From positions 1-64,000 of the forward strand of contig CANMZT010000011.1 of the NCBI GenBank assembly GCA_947502405.1: a DNA stretch of 64,000 bases, read 5' to 3'. The notes beneath the pieces are model-generated. The model made no database searches, was not told the origin of the DNA, and saw nothing but the letters and a program-made list of their open reading frames with translations. The translations under genes were made by a program, and so were the position numbers. Shown piece after piece: positions 23,981 to 32,678 of this stretch. Positions within the stretch are counted from its first letter, which is position 1. Every line of letters starts with the position of its first letter. This DNA comes from an uncultured Algibacter sp. (lineage in GTDB: Bacteria; Bacteroidota; Bacteroidia; Flavobacteriales; Flavobacteriaceae).

Positions 23981-24945
23981 GAAAGATAAAACTACATATT
24001 ATCTATACAATTATTGCTCTTATTAGCCTTAATACCTTTTCTCAGAAGAAAGATTTTAAGGGTTACAGAATTGAAAGCGATAGTGTGGTATTTACTTTTG
24101 ATGCTAGAGATTATAATAAATTCACTCAAGAACATACAGGACAAATTCATGATTTTCGAGATTTAGAAATAGAAAATGTAGTGGTTTCAGGAGAATTCAA
24201 CCTTTGGTCTAGAGACCATTGGAAAATGAAAAAAGTTGATGACTATATCTATGAATTAAAGAAGAGTATTTCAGATTTTACAGATGAATTTTCATGGGAG
24301 TTTAAATTTGTTATTAACAATTCTCTTTGGGCTGAGCCTTCCAAAAATGATTATAACACAGCTAAAGCTGTAAAAAACGGTAAACGCATTAGAGGTATTT
24401 ATAATCTAAAAATGTACACCGCCTACCCAAGTAAAACAGGAAATGCCATTTTTAAATTAAAAGGGTTTAAAGATGCTAAAGAAGTTATTTTAGCTGGTTC
24501 TTTTAACAAATGGAATGAGAATCTTTTTAAAATGAATAAAACAGAAACTGGCTGGCAACTGAATTTACAAATGAAACCAGATATATATCAATACCGCTAT
24601 ATTGTTGATGGTAAATGGATAGAAGATCCAGGTAACCCCTATAAAACTAAGAATGAATTTGGAGAACACAACTCTGTAATAAACATAAAAGAATACACCG
24701 CTTTTAAACTAAGAGGCTATACTGATGCAGAAAAAGTAATTCTTACGGGCTCTTTCAACAATTGGAATGAACAAGAGTTTGTAATGCGAAAAATGGATTA
24801 TGGCTGGAAATATGTTATTCCATTATCGGGTGGGAAGCATCATTACAAATTTATTGTTGATGGAGAGTGGATTACAGACCCCAACAATACCGTGAAAGAA
24901 TATGACGGCAATGGGCATATTAATTCGGTTTGTATGGTAAAATAG
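23977..24945 (+). CDS. Secreted protein with three CBM48/AMPK-type glycogen-binding domains
   Basis: 322 residues starting at GTG (23977), which overlaps the previous TGA as GTGA; a signal peptide (about 1-22, NTFSQ) supports this start. Three domains of the isoamylase-N/AMPK-beta type follow: the first at about 60-140 (VVVSGEFNLWSRDHWKMKK), the second at about 153-235 (VILAGSFNKWNENLFKMNK, YQYRYIVDGKWIEDPGNPY) and the third at about 238-320 (VILTGSFNNWNEQEFVMRK, HHYKFIVDGEWITDPNN). The aromatic and lysine residues expected for glucan binding are kept in the last two; the first is more divergent. There is no catalytic domain. A periplasmic alpha-glucan-binding role is inferred. Confidence 0.88.
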   Translation: MRKIKLHIIYTIIALISLNTFSQKKDFKGYRIESDSVVFTFDARDYNKFTQEHTGQIHDFRDLEIENVVVSGEFNLWSRDHWKMKKVDDYIYELKKSISDFTDEFSWEFKFVINNSLWAEPSKNDYNTAKAVKNGKRIRGIYNLKMYTAYPSKTGNAIFKLKGFKDAKEVILAGSFNKWNENLFKMNKTETGWQLNLQMKPDIYQYRYIVDGKWIEDPGNPYKTKNEFGEHNSVINIKEYTAFKLRGYTDAEKVILTGSFNNWNEQEFVMRKMDYGWKYVIPLSGGKHHYKFIVDGEWITDPNNTVKEYDGNGHINSVCMVK

Positions 24946-25581
24946 TTATCGCCTTCTACCTCCTGCCCTACCATCTTGCATACCTTGACCTGCTCCATTT
25001 GGTCTATTACCATTGCGTCGCATTTGATTATTTGCTCTACCAGGATTTAGTTCGATTTTGATTTCTTTTTGATAGCTCTTCCAGCGTCTTAATTGATTTT
25101 CATCTAGCAATACTTTTAAACTTTTATTAAGCTTTGTTTCTTCTAGCATTACAGACACTATTACGGGTTGCAATTTCTCTCTAACTAAACCACGAATATC
25201 TTTCATTTTACTCCTATCTCCGCTAGCTTGTATGGACTTCATAACATCATTCATATACACATTAAGAGTATCAAAATTTTCTTTATTTAGTAGTGCAATT
25301 TCATTAATGGCGTTATTATATTTTGCAATTTCTGAACTCACATTTGTAACTAAAGCTTCATTCTTTTTCTTAATCTTTATTTTCTTGATGGCCTTATCAA
25401 TATCATAGTTAAACACACCTGCAAATTTTGAAGCATCAAATTTAGGCCTTTCTTGACGTTGCTGCTGTTGGCCTCCTCCACGATTTTGTCCGCCCATAGC
25501 GCCTCCTCCTTGACCGCCACCACGCTGTGCATAAGCTAAACTGAAACTAAAAACGGAAAGTATTAAAAGAATATTTTTCAT
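24946..25581 (-). CDS. Secreted Gly/Gln/Arg-rich protein, hypothetical
   Basis: 211 residues with a signal peptide (cut after AYA, about residue 18). Low-complexity tails enclose a helical core: residues 19-45 are Gly/Gln-rich and the last 30 are Arg/Gly/Asn-rich. The core (about 50-175) is Lys/Leu-rich with LLDENQLRRWKSYQKEI near its end, which recalls the Spy/CpxP-like helical chaperones, but the LTxxQ signature is not convincing. It converges with the CBM48 gene, the two stops being adjacent. Function unknown. Confidence 0.75.
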   Translation of the reverse strand: MKNILLILSVFSFSLAYAQRGGGQGGGAMGGQNRGGGQQQQRQERPKFDASKFAGVFNYDIDKAIKKIKIKKKNEALVTNVSSEIAKYNNAINEIALLNKENFDTLNVYMNDVMKSIQASGDRSKMKDIRGLVREKLQPVIVSVMLEETKLNKSLKVLLDENQLRRWKSYQKEIKIELNPGRANNQMRRNGNRPNGAGQGMQDGRAGGRRR

Positions 25582-25687
25582 AAAATCTAATGGTTTATTT
25601 ATGATTTAGATGCCATCTTTTAAAAAAACTAGCGCGCTTTACAGGGAATTTAAAAAAAAAAAAATTGCAACATAGTAGATAAAAAAA

Positions 25688-28033
25688 TCAGCCTATAATT
25701 TCAAGTTTTGCAAATCGTAATAATAATTTTTTCACACCACCATGTTGAAAATTAATTTCTGCTTTTATGTCAGCTCCTGTACCTTCAATTTTCATAACCT
25801 CTCCGGTTCCAAAACGAATGTGTTTAACAATATTACCAACAGCCAATTTACTATCAAATAAATTGGTATTACTAGCAGAACTTCCATTTGTTTTGGAAAC
25901 TGGCTTTAAATTTTTAGGTGTAGTAACTTGAAACTTTTCTGGTTCTTTTTTTGCTGTTTTTCCTTTTTTAAATATGGGCTTTTTAGCTGGCTTATACCTA
26001 ATTTTATTAGGTTCAACATCACCAAAAATATCAGCCGATAGCATCGGGTTAAACCGTCGCTCTTCAACAGGAGTTATAATGTCTAGATATTGTTCATCAA
26101 TTTCTTCAATAAATCGGCTAGGTTCAGAGTCTATCAATTTACCCCAACGGTATCTCGATAATGCGTAGGTTAAATAGGCTTGTTTTTCGGCTCTTGTTAA
26201 GGCTACATAGAATAATCGGCGCTCTTCTTCGAGTTCACTTCGTGTATTCATGCTCATAGCACTAGGGAATAAATCTTCTTCTAAACCTACAACAAACACA
26301 TTAGGAAACTCCAACCCTTTTGCTAAATGTATGGTCATTAAAGTAACATGATTTGGATCACCTTTATCTGCATCTAAATCGGTATCAAGCGCAGCTTCTT
26401 CTAAAAATTCAGCTAAAGATCCGGTAGTATCAGCAATTTCTTTTTGGTTTTCTACAAAATCTTTAATCCCATTTAAAAGTTCTTCAACATTTTCCATTCG
26501 GGTAACCCCTTCGGGCGTACCATCTTTATTAAACTCCCTAATTAAACCACTGGTTCTAGTCACATATTCGGATAATTCAAAAGCATCTGCTGTTTGATTC
26601 ATCACTTGAAAACTCTCAATAAGTGTTACAAAATTTTGGAGCTTTATTTTTGTGCCTGAATTAACTTTAACATCGGTTTTATCAATGTTTTTCATCACCT
26701 CAAAAATGGTTTTCTTGTAACCATTTGCTGCCACTATAAGCTTATCCATAGTGGTTTGCCCAATACCACGAGGCGGAAAATTAATGACTCTTTTTAGAGC
26801 TTCTTCATCTGCTGTATTAATAATTAAGCGCAGGTAAGACAGTACATCTTTAATCTCTTTACGCTGATAGAAAGATAAGCCTCCGTAAATTCTATAAGGT
26901 ATATCCTTATCTCTCAAAGCTTGCTCCATAGCTCTTGATTGCGAGTTGGTACGGTATAAAATGGCAAAATCACTATTATGAAGCTGATTATTCATTTTAG
27001 TTTCAAAAATAGTACTGGCCACAAAACGCCCCTCATCACCATCGGTTAAAGAACGATGTACTTTTATTTTTTCACCCTCATCATTAGCGGTCCAAACAAT
27101 TTTATCAAGTTTTGTTTGGTTTTTATCTATGATGGAATTTGCTGCATTGACTATGTTTTTGGTAGAACGGTAGTTTTGCTCTAACCTAAAAACTTTTACA
27201 TCATCATAATCTTTCTGAAAATTAAGGATGTTATTAATATTGGCGCCACGAAAAGCATATATACTCTGTGCATCATCACCTACCACACAAATATTCTGAA
27301 ATTTATCTGAAAGTGCTCTAACAATTAAATATTGTGAATGGTTAGTATCCTGATACTCATCAACTAAAATATACTTAAATCGGTTTTGATATTTTGCTAA
27401 AACTTCCGGAAATCGCGTTAGTAATTCATTGGTTTTTAACAACAAATCATCAAAATCCATTGCGCCAGCTTTAAAACATCGCTCTACATATTCTTTATAT
27501 ATATCGCCCATAAGAGGACGTCTAGCCATAGCATCAGCCTCTTTAAGTTCAGGGTTTTGAAAATATGCTCTAACTGTGATTAAACTATTCTTATATGAAG
27601 AAATTCTTGACCTTACCTGCTTGTATTTATAAATATCCTTATCAAGCTTCATTTCCTTGATAATAGATGCTATTAATCGATCAGAATCTTGGGTATCGTA
27701 AATTGTAAAATTGCTTGGATACCCTAATCTATCAGCTTCAATACGCAAGATTTTAGCAAATACGGAGTGAAACGTTCCCATCCATAAATTCTTAGCTTCA
27801 CTAGCTCCAACAATAGTTGCTATACGCTCTTTCATTTCGCGCGCTGCCTTATTAGTAAATGTAAGCGATAGGATATTAAACGGATCGATACCCTTACTCA
27901 TCATGTATGCAATTCTATAAGTAAGCACACGTGTTTTTCCAGAACCGGCTCCTGCTATAACAATCATAGGACCTTCAATCTGAATTGTAGGCTCTAACTG
28001 CGCATCATTTAATTGGCTTAAATACTTTTCCAA
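25688..28033 (-). CDS. pcrA: ATP-dependent DNA helicase PcrA/UvrD
   Basis: 781-residue superfamily 1A helicase. Motifs in order: Q motif LNDAQLEP, Walker A AGAGSGKT (27-34), LTFTNKAAREMKERI, Walker B ILVDEYQDTN, VVGDDAQSIYAFRGAN, LEQNYRST, VTLMTIHLAKGLEFPNVFVVGLEEDLFP and FYVALTRAEK. The C-terminus ends in a small PcrA-type tudor domain (VGNIVKHIRFGTGEVMKIEG). It unwinds DNA in repair and removes recombinase filaments. The start codon appears to be TTG at 28033; no in-frame ATG lies near, and MEKYLSQLNDAQ fits the family start. Confidence 0.96.
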   Translation of the reverse strand: MEKYLSQLNDAQLEPTIQIEGPMIVIAGAGSGKTRVLTYRIAYMMSKGIDPFNILSLTFTNKAAREMKERIATIVGASEAKNLWMGTFHSVFAKILRIEADRLGYPSNFTIYDTQDSDRLIASIIKEMKLDKDIYKYKQVRSRISSYKNSLITVRAYFQNPELKEADAMARRPLMGDIYKEYVERCFKAGAMDFDDLLLKTNELLTRFPEVLAKYQNRFKYILVDEYQDTNHSQYLIVRALSDKFQNICVVGDDAQSIYAFRGANINNILNFQKDYDDVKVFRLEQNYRSTKNIVNAANSIIDKNQTKLDKIVWTANDEGEKIKVHRSLTDGDEGRFVASTIFETKMNNQLHNSDFAILYRTNSQSRAMEQALRDKDIPYRIYGGLSFYQRKEIKDVLSYLRLIINTADEEALKRVINFPPRGIGQTTMDKLIVAANGYKKTIFEVMKNIDKTDVKVNSGTKIKLQNFVTLIESFQVMNQTADAFELSEYVTRTSGLIREFNKDGTPEGVTRMENVEELLNGIKDFVENQKEIADTTGSLAEFLEEAALDTDLDADKGDPNHVTLMTIHLAKGLEFPNVFVVGLEEDLFPSAMSMNTRSELEEERRLFYVALTRAEKQAYLTYALSRYRWGKLIDSEPSRFIEEIDEQYLDIITPVEERRFNPMLSADIFGDVEPNKIRYKPAKKPIFKKGKTAKKEPEKFQVTTPKNLKPVSKTNGSSASNTNLFDSKLAVGNIVKHIRFGTGEVMKIEGTGADIKAEINFQHGGVKKLLLRFAKLEIIG

Positions 28034-28176
28034 ATCATCTTCAATTTTATCACGTGAAAATAACCAATGTTACGCGTTTTTTGCTTCAGAATTATCAATA
28101 ATTATAAACAATTCAATGTTATATTAATCTTTAGTAAAATTTGAATATCTTTAAGCTTCAAAAAAATAATCTTTCA

Positions 28177-29451
28177 ATGAAAAACCTATACTTTCTGTTT
28201 CTTTTTCTATGTATTTCAGCTTCTATGCTTGCACAGAACCCATTAGAAAAAGCCTTTGCAGATATTGAACAGAAAGTTATTGAATGGCGACGTGATTTTC
28301 ATCAAAACCCTGAGTTGTCTAACAGAGAATTTAAGACCTCAGAAAAAATTGCGAAACACCTTAAATCTCTAGGCTTAGAAGTGCAAACAAAGGTTGCACA
28401 TACAGGTGTAGTTGCTATTTTAAAAGGAAATTCAGAAGGAAAAACCATAGCGCTAAGAGCAGATATAGACGCACTCCCAGTTACTGAACGCAATAGTCTA
28501 CCATTTAAATCTACTTTAGAAACTGTGTTTTTAGACAAAAATACTGGTGTTTCACATGCCTGCGGACACGATGCCCATACAGCTATTTTAATGGGAGTTG
28601 CAGAAATCCTTTCAAAAAATAAAGACAGAATAAAAGGTACTGTGAAATTTATTTTCCAACCTGCAGAAGAAGGTCCTCCACCCGGAGAAGAAGGCGGATC
28701 TAAACTCATGATAAAAGAAGGTGTTCTAAAAAATCCAGAGGTAGATGCTATTTTCGGATTGCACATTCGTTCTGGTGTTGATGTAGGACAAATTCATTAC
28801 AAACCCGGAGGCGCTATGGCAGCTGTTGAACGTTTTACAATTAATGTAAAAGGAAAACAAACCCATGGTTCTGAGCCTTGGTTGGGTGTTGATCCTATTC
28901 TTATTTCAGCAAAAATTATTGATGGACTTCAAACGATTATAAGTAGAGAATCTGAACTTACTAACGAAGCTGCTGTTATTAGTATTGGAAAAATAACAAG
29001 TGGGGTAAGGTTTAATATTATCCCAGAACATGCAGAACTTATTGGGACGGTTAGAACACTAGACCCAGACATGAAAAAGCATATTATGAAGCGCATGGAG
29101 GAAATGATTACCACAATAGCCAAAGCCTATGGCGGGGAAGCTTCAGTTACCTTTGAAAATTTTACTGCTGTAACTTATAACGATCATAAATTGGTAACTA
29201 AGATGTTACCATCTTTAGAACTAGCCGCGGGAAAAGAAAATGTAACTCAGATAAAAGCTGAAACCATCGGTGAAGATTTTTCATATTACCAAGAGAAAAT
29301 ACCTGGGTTTTATTTCTACTTAGGCGGAAAACCAAAAAACGCTACTAAACCACCACTCCATCATACACCAGATTTTATGATTGATGAAGGTGGACTACTT
29401 TTAGGCGTTAAAGCATTAACTCAAATAACTTTTGATTTTTTAAATAATTAA
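28177..29451 (+). CDS. Exported M20 family amidohydrolase
   Basis: About 424 residues from the ATG at 28177, where a signal peptide begins (MKNLYFLFLFLC, cut near LAQ). An in-frame TTG at 28141 is rejected because it precedes the signal. Metal and catalytic motifs of the M20D (IAA-amidohydrolase/HipO) group: LRADIDALPVTE, SHACGHDAHTAILMG, FQPAEEGPPPGEEGG, GLHIRSGVD, and the final HHTPDFMID. It probably cleaves N-acyl amino acids in the periplasm. It is followed after 1 bp by the glutamate-synthase-like gene. Confidence 0.9.
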   Translation: MKNLYFLFLFLCISASMLAQNPLEKAFADIEQKVIEWRRDFHQNPELSNREFKTSEKIAKHLKSLGLEVQTKVAHTGVVAILKGNSEGKTIALRADIDALPVTERNSLPFKSTLETVFLDKNTGVSHACGHDAHTAILMGVAEILSKNKDRIKGTVKFIFQPAEEGPPPGEEGGSKLMIKEGVLKNPEVDAIFGLHIRSGVDVGQIHYKPGGAMAAVERFTINVKGKQTHGSEPWLGVDPILISAKIIDGLQTIISRESELTNEAAVISIGKITSGVRFNIIPEHAELIGTVRTLDPDMKKHIMKRMEEMITTIAKAYGGEASVTFENFTAVTYNDHKLVTKMLPSLELAAGKENVTQIKAETIGEDFSYYQEKIPGFYFYLGGKPKNATKPPLHHTPDFMIDEGGLLLGVKALTQITFDFLNN

Positions 29452-29452
29452 C

Positions 29453-31012
29453 ATGGATTCAATACTAGATTTTTTATCGAATATAGCATGGTGGGGCTGG
29501 ATTCTTATTTTTCTTATATTCATTGCTATTCGCGATATTTTTTTTCAGAAAAAACATACTATAAGCCACAACTTTCCTATAGTTGGACACTTACGATATT
29601 GGTTAGAAAGTATTGGTCCTGAAATGCGTCAATATTTTGTAGCCAACAATCGTGAAGAACTGCCATTTAACAGAATTGAGCGTGGTTGGATATATGCTTC
29701 AGCTAAAAAAGAAAATAACTATGAAGGTTTCGGTACCGATAGAAATATTTACGAGCATCAGCATATATTTATAAATAATGCAATGATGCCTTATAAACTA
29801 CCAGAAAACCATCCTAATAAAACAGACAAAGCTTTTTTACCTTGTGCCAAAGTTATGGGTAAATTTAACAAGCGGAAGAGGCCATATAGACCTGCATCAA
29901 TAATTAATATTTCTGCTATGAGCTATGGCTCCTTATCAGCAAAAGCTATTGATTCTCTTAATAAAGGCGTAAAGATTGCTGGTGCCTACCACAATACAGG
30001 TGAAGGTGGTTTATCCCCTTACCACAGAAATGGTGGTGATGTAGTTTTTCATTTTGGCACAGGTTACTTTGGGGTTCGTGCTAAAGATGGAGGATTTTCT
30101 ATGAAAAAATTGATAAAACTTGTTGAAGAAAATCCTTTTATTCGAGCTATTGAAGTAAAATTATCTCAAGGTGCTAAACCTGGAAAAGGTGGTGTATTAC
30201 CTGGTGCTAAAATAACTCAAGAGATTGCTGAAATTAGAGGTGTTGAAGTTGGTAAAGATGTATTGTCTCCTCCAAACCATAAAGCGTTTTCTAATGTACC
30301 TGAAATGATGAGTTTTATTGAAGATATTGCAGAAAATACGGGATTACCGGTTGGTATTAAAGCAGCAATTGGAAAACTAGACCAGTGGGAAGAACTTGCT
30401 GATATTATGGTAAAAACTGGTAAAGGACCAGATTTTATATCCATTGATGGTGGTGAAGGCGGAACGGGAGCTGCACCACCAAGTTTTGCAGATCACGTTT
30501 CCCTGCCGTGGGTTTATGGCTTTAGTGATGTATATAAACTTTTTAAAAATAAAGGATTAACAGAACGTATTGTATTTGTTGCTAGTGGTAAATTAGGCTT
30601 TCCCGCTAAAGCTGCCATGGCATTTGCTATGGGTGCAGATTGTATTAATGTAGCTCGTGAAGCTATGATGAGTATTGGTTGTATTCAAGCGCAGATATGT
30701 CATACTAATCGCTGTCCTGCAGGTATAGCAACCCAAAGTAAATGGCTTCAAAATGGTATTAATGTTCCTTTAAAGTCTGAGCGTTTAGCTCAATACTTTA
30801 GAACCTTTAAAAAAGAATTTATTGAGATTACTCATGCAGCTGGTCATGAGCACCCTTGTCAATTTACCATGAAAGATATTGAAATGAATGTTGGTGACCA
30901 TAACCTTTCTAAAGAATTAGATGGTACTTACATGTACTCAAAAACACCAGTACCATTTGCTAGTATGCAAGATTTGAAAGATTGTTTATATTTGGGAGGT
31001 CATCCAAATTAA
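29453..31012 (+). CDS. FMN-binding glutamate synthase family protein, membrane-anchored
   Basis: 519 residues. One N-terminal helix (about 12-30, WWGWILIFLIFIAI) anchors it, and the rest is the FMN barrel of glutamate synthase. Visible: NISAMSYGSLSAKAI, NTGEGGLSPYHR, KLSQGAKPGKGG, SIDGGEGGTGAAP, ASGKLGFPAKAAMAFAMGAD, and the 3Fe-4S cysteines C-x5-C-x4-C in IGCIQAQICHTNRCPAG. The glutaminase domain is missing, so it is not a full GOGAT. The electron donor and substrate are unknown. It is co-transcribed with the M20 gene and the small membrane protein that follows. Confidence 0.93.
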   Translation: MDSILDFLSNIAWWGWILIFLIFIAIRDIFFQKKHTISHNFPIVGHLRYWLESIGPEMRQYFVANNREELPFNRIERGWIYASAKKENNYEGFGTDRNIYEHQHIFINNAMMPYKLPENHPNKTDKAFLPCAKVMGKFNKRKRPYRPASIINISAMSYGSLSAKAIDSLNKGVKIAGAYHNTGEGGLSPYHRNGGDVVFHFGTGYFGVRAKDGGFSMKKLIKLVEENPFIRAIEVKLSQGAKPGKGGVLPGAKITQEIAEIRGVEVGKDVLSPPNHKAFSNVPEMMSFIEDIAENTGLPVGIKAAIGKLDQWEELADIMVKTGKGPDFISIDGGEGGTGAAPPSFADHVSLPWVYGFSDVYKLFKNKGLTERIVFVASGKLGFPAKAAMAFAMGADCINVAREAMMSIGCIQAQICHTNRCPAGIATQSKWLQNGINVPLKSERLAQYFRTFKKEFIEITHAAGHEHPCQFTMKDIEMNVGDHNLSKELDGTYMYSKTPVPFASMQDLKDCLYLGGHPN

Positions 31013-31030
31013 ATTAAACAAAGTTAAACT

Positions 31031-31552
31031 ATGGACGTTAGTCGAATTATTGATCTTTTCTTTTACATAATTCCCTCAGTAATTACAGGTGTAATTGCTT
31101 ATTACTTTTTTAGAGAACACACAAAAAATGAAGATGGTAGACGCCGATTTTTATTAAAAAAAGATTTACAAGTAAATGCGATGCCACTACGTTTACAAGC
31201 TTATGAACGTATGGCACTTTTTTTAGAACGCATCTCTCCTGCTAAATTATTAATACGAGTAACACCAAACTCCTCAATTAAAGAGGATTATGAAGCCTTA
31301 CTTATACAAAGTATTGAGCAAGAGTTTGAGCATAATTTATCTCAGCAAATATATATAAGTGATAAATGTTGGAGTATTGTTGCCACAGCTAAAAACGCCA
31401 CAATTCAACTTATAAGAAAAGCTGGTATGTTAGAAAAAACAGATACAGCAAATAAATTACGAGAAGTTGTTTTAACCGAAATGATGGAACGCCCCTCTCC
31501 TAGTGATGCAGCGCTTTCTTTTATTAAAGAAGAAGTATCTGATTTATGGTAA
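31031..31552 (+). CDS. Conserved membrane-anchored protein, hypothetical
   Basis: 173 residues: one N-terminal membrane helix (about 7-26), a short basic stretch (NEDGRRRFLLKKD), then a helical cytoplasmic domain with LRLQAYERMALFLERISPAKLLIRV and EYxxNLSQQIYIS-like segments. I do not recognise a named family with a known role. It follows the glutamate-synthase-like gene by 18 bp. Its last 9 bases overlap the end of the convergent patatin gene. Confidence 0.8.
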   Translation: MDVSRIIDLFFYIIPSVITGVIAYYFFREHTKNEDGRRRFLLKKDLQVNAMPLRLQAYERMALFLERISPAKLLIRVTPNSSIKEDYEALLIQSIEQEFEHNLSQQIYISDKCWSIVATAKNATIQLIRKAGMLEKTDTANKLREVVLTEMMERPSPSDAALSFIKEEVSDLW

Positions 31553-32470
31553 TGGTGGTAATTCGTCTCGTAACTCATTAGAGCGTGATTGTTCACACTT
31601 TTGTTTTGCATAGTAGTATCCTTGTTGCCACCAAGACGTCATTAACTTTTTATTAAATACCAATGAGTTTTCTGTTAATTTTGAAGGTGTATAATACAAG
31701 TTAAGCTTAACATCTTTATTTTTAGCTGCTAACTTTCCAATTAAAATATCACTTCGCTCCACCTGATCCAGAAGATGTCCAAATAGATTTATCATTAAAG
31801 AAAACGGGTTTTTCCCTAAAACCTTATTATACTGCATACTTTCCGACTCCAAAATAATAGCATCTATCTCAGTAGCACCACGTAATATAGCTTCACGAAT
31901 GGGAACTACACAACCAAATGCCCCATCAGCATATTCAAATCCGTCCTTTTTCACTAAAGACATAAAAGGAATATAATTACAAGAAATCCAAATCCAATCA
32001 CAAAACTCATCATAACTAAAGTCCTTTATCGACTTATATTCTACAATATTTTTAGATAAATTGGAAACTGTAACTACAACATCATCTTTAGTTTCCCTTA
32101 TCATTTGAAACTCTTCATAGGTAAAATGCTTTTTCAAATAACGTCGAAGTGCTTTACTTTCACCAAAGGTGCGTTTCATTTTAATAAACTGCCATAGTGA
32201 ATTCAAAAAATCGATAGATACAAACTCTCTATTTCCTTTTTTGCGAACTACAAATGGATTAACACTAAAAATATTACTTTGATTAACGTTGGTAAATACC
32301 TTATGAATTTTATCAATCTTTCCTGCTGCCAAATGTGGAATTAATAAACTTCCTGTAGAGGTACCCAAAAACATATCATAATCCCGACCTTCTTCTTTAA
32401 TAAGATATTCGGCAACACCACCTGCATAGGCGCCTTTACTCCCGCCTCCTGAAATTACTAATGCTTTCAT
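31544..32470 (-). CDS. Patatin-like phospholipase
   Basis: 308 residues from the ATG at 32470. The longest frame starts at 32530, but residue 21 begins MKALVISGGGSKGAYAGG, the family start, after an AGGA and A-rich leader. Oxyanion loop GGGSKGA (8-14), nucleophile S38 in GTSTGS, and the dyad aspartate D182 in YADGAFG are all present, so the enzyme looks active. It would release fatty acids from phospholipids. No cyclic-nucleotide synthase or other defence gene is near, so a defence role is not suggested. Confidence 0.92.
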   Translation of the reverse strand: MKALVISGGGSKGAYAGGVAEYLIKEEGRDYDMFLGTSTGSLLIPHLAAGKIDKIHKVFTNVNQSNIFSVNPFVVRKKGNREFVSIDFLNSLWQFIKMKRTFGESKALRRYLKKHFTYEEFQMIRETKDDVVVTVSNLSKNIVEYKSIKDFSYDEFCDWIWISCNYIPFMSLVKKDGFEYADGAFGCVVPIREAILRGATEIDAIILESESMQYNKVLGKNPFSLMINLFGHLLDQVERSDILIGKLAAKNKDVKLNLYYTPSKLTENSLVFNKKLMTSWWQQGYYYAKQKCEQSRSNELRDELPPLP

Positions 32471-32678
32471 TTTTTTTATTCCTAAGGTAAATATAATAAG
32501 AAGTAGAATATTAAATACAATCTGAACCAACTAAAACATTCTATTTTTAAACCAAGTGTTTTACATACCCAATATTAGGTATTTTGTAGAAAAATTCAAT
32601 ATATATAAGCAACTGATAGTGCTGCATTCAAAAGAATAATTATTTTAGTATCAGCTATTAATAACCAAACTCTTCTAC

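Noticed and set aside
31544-32470. Patatin as a CBASS-type phage-defence effector
   Set aside because: No cyclic-nucleotide synthase, sensor or ubiquitin-like genes lie nearby; the neighbours are metabolic genes.
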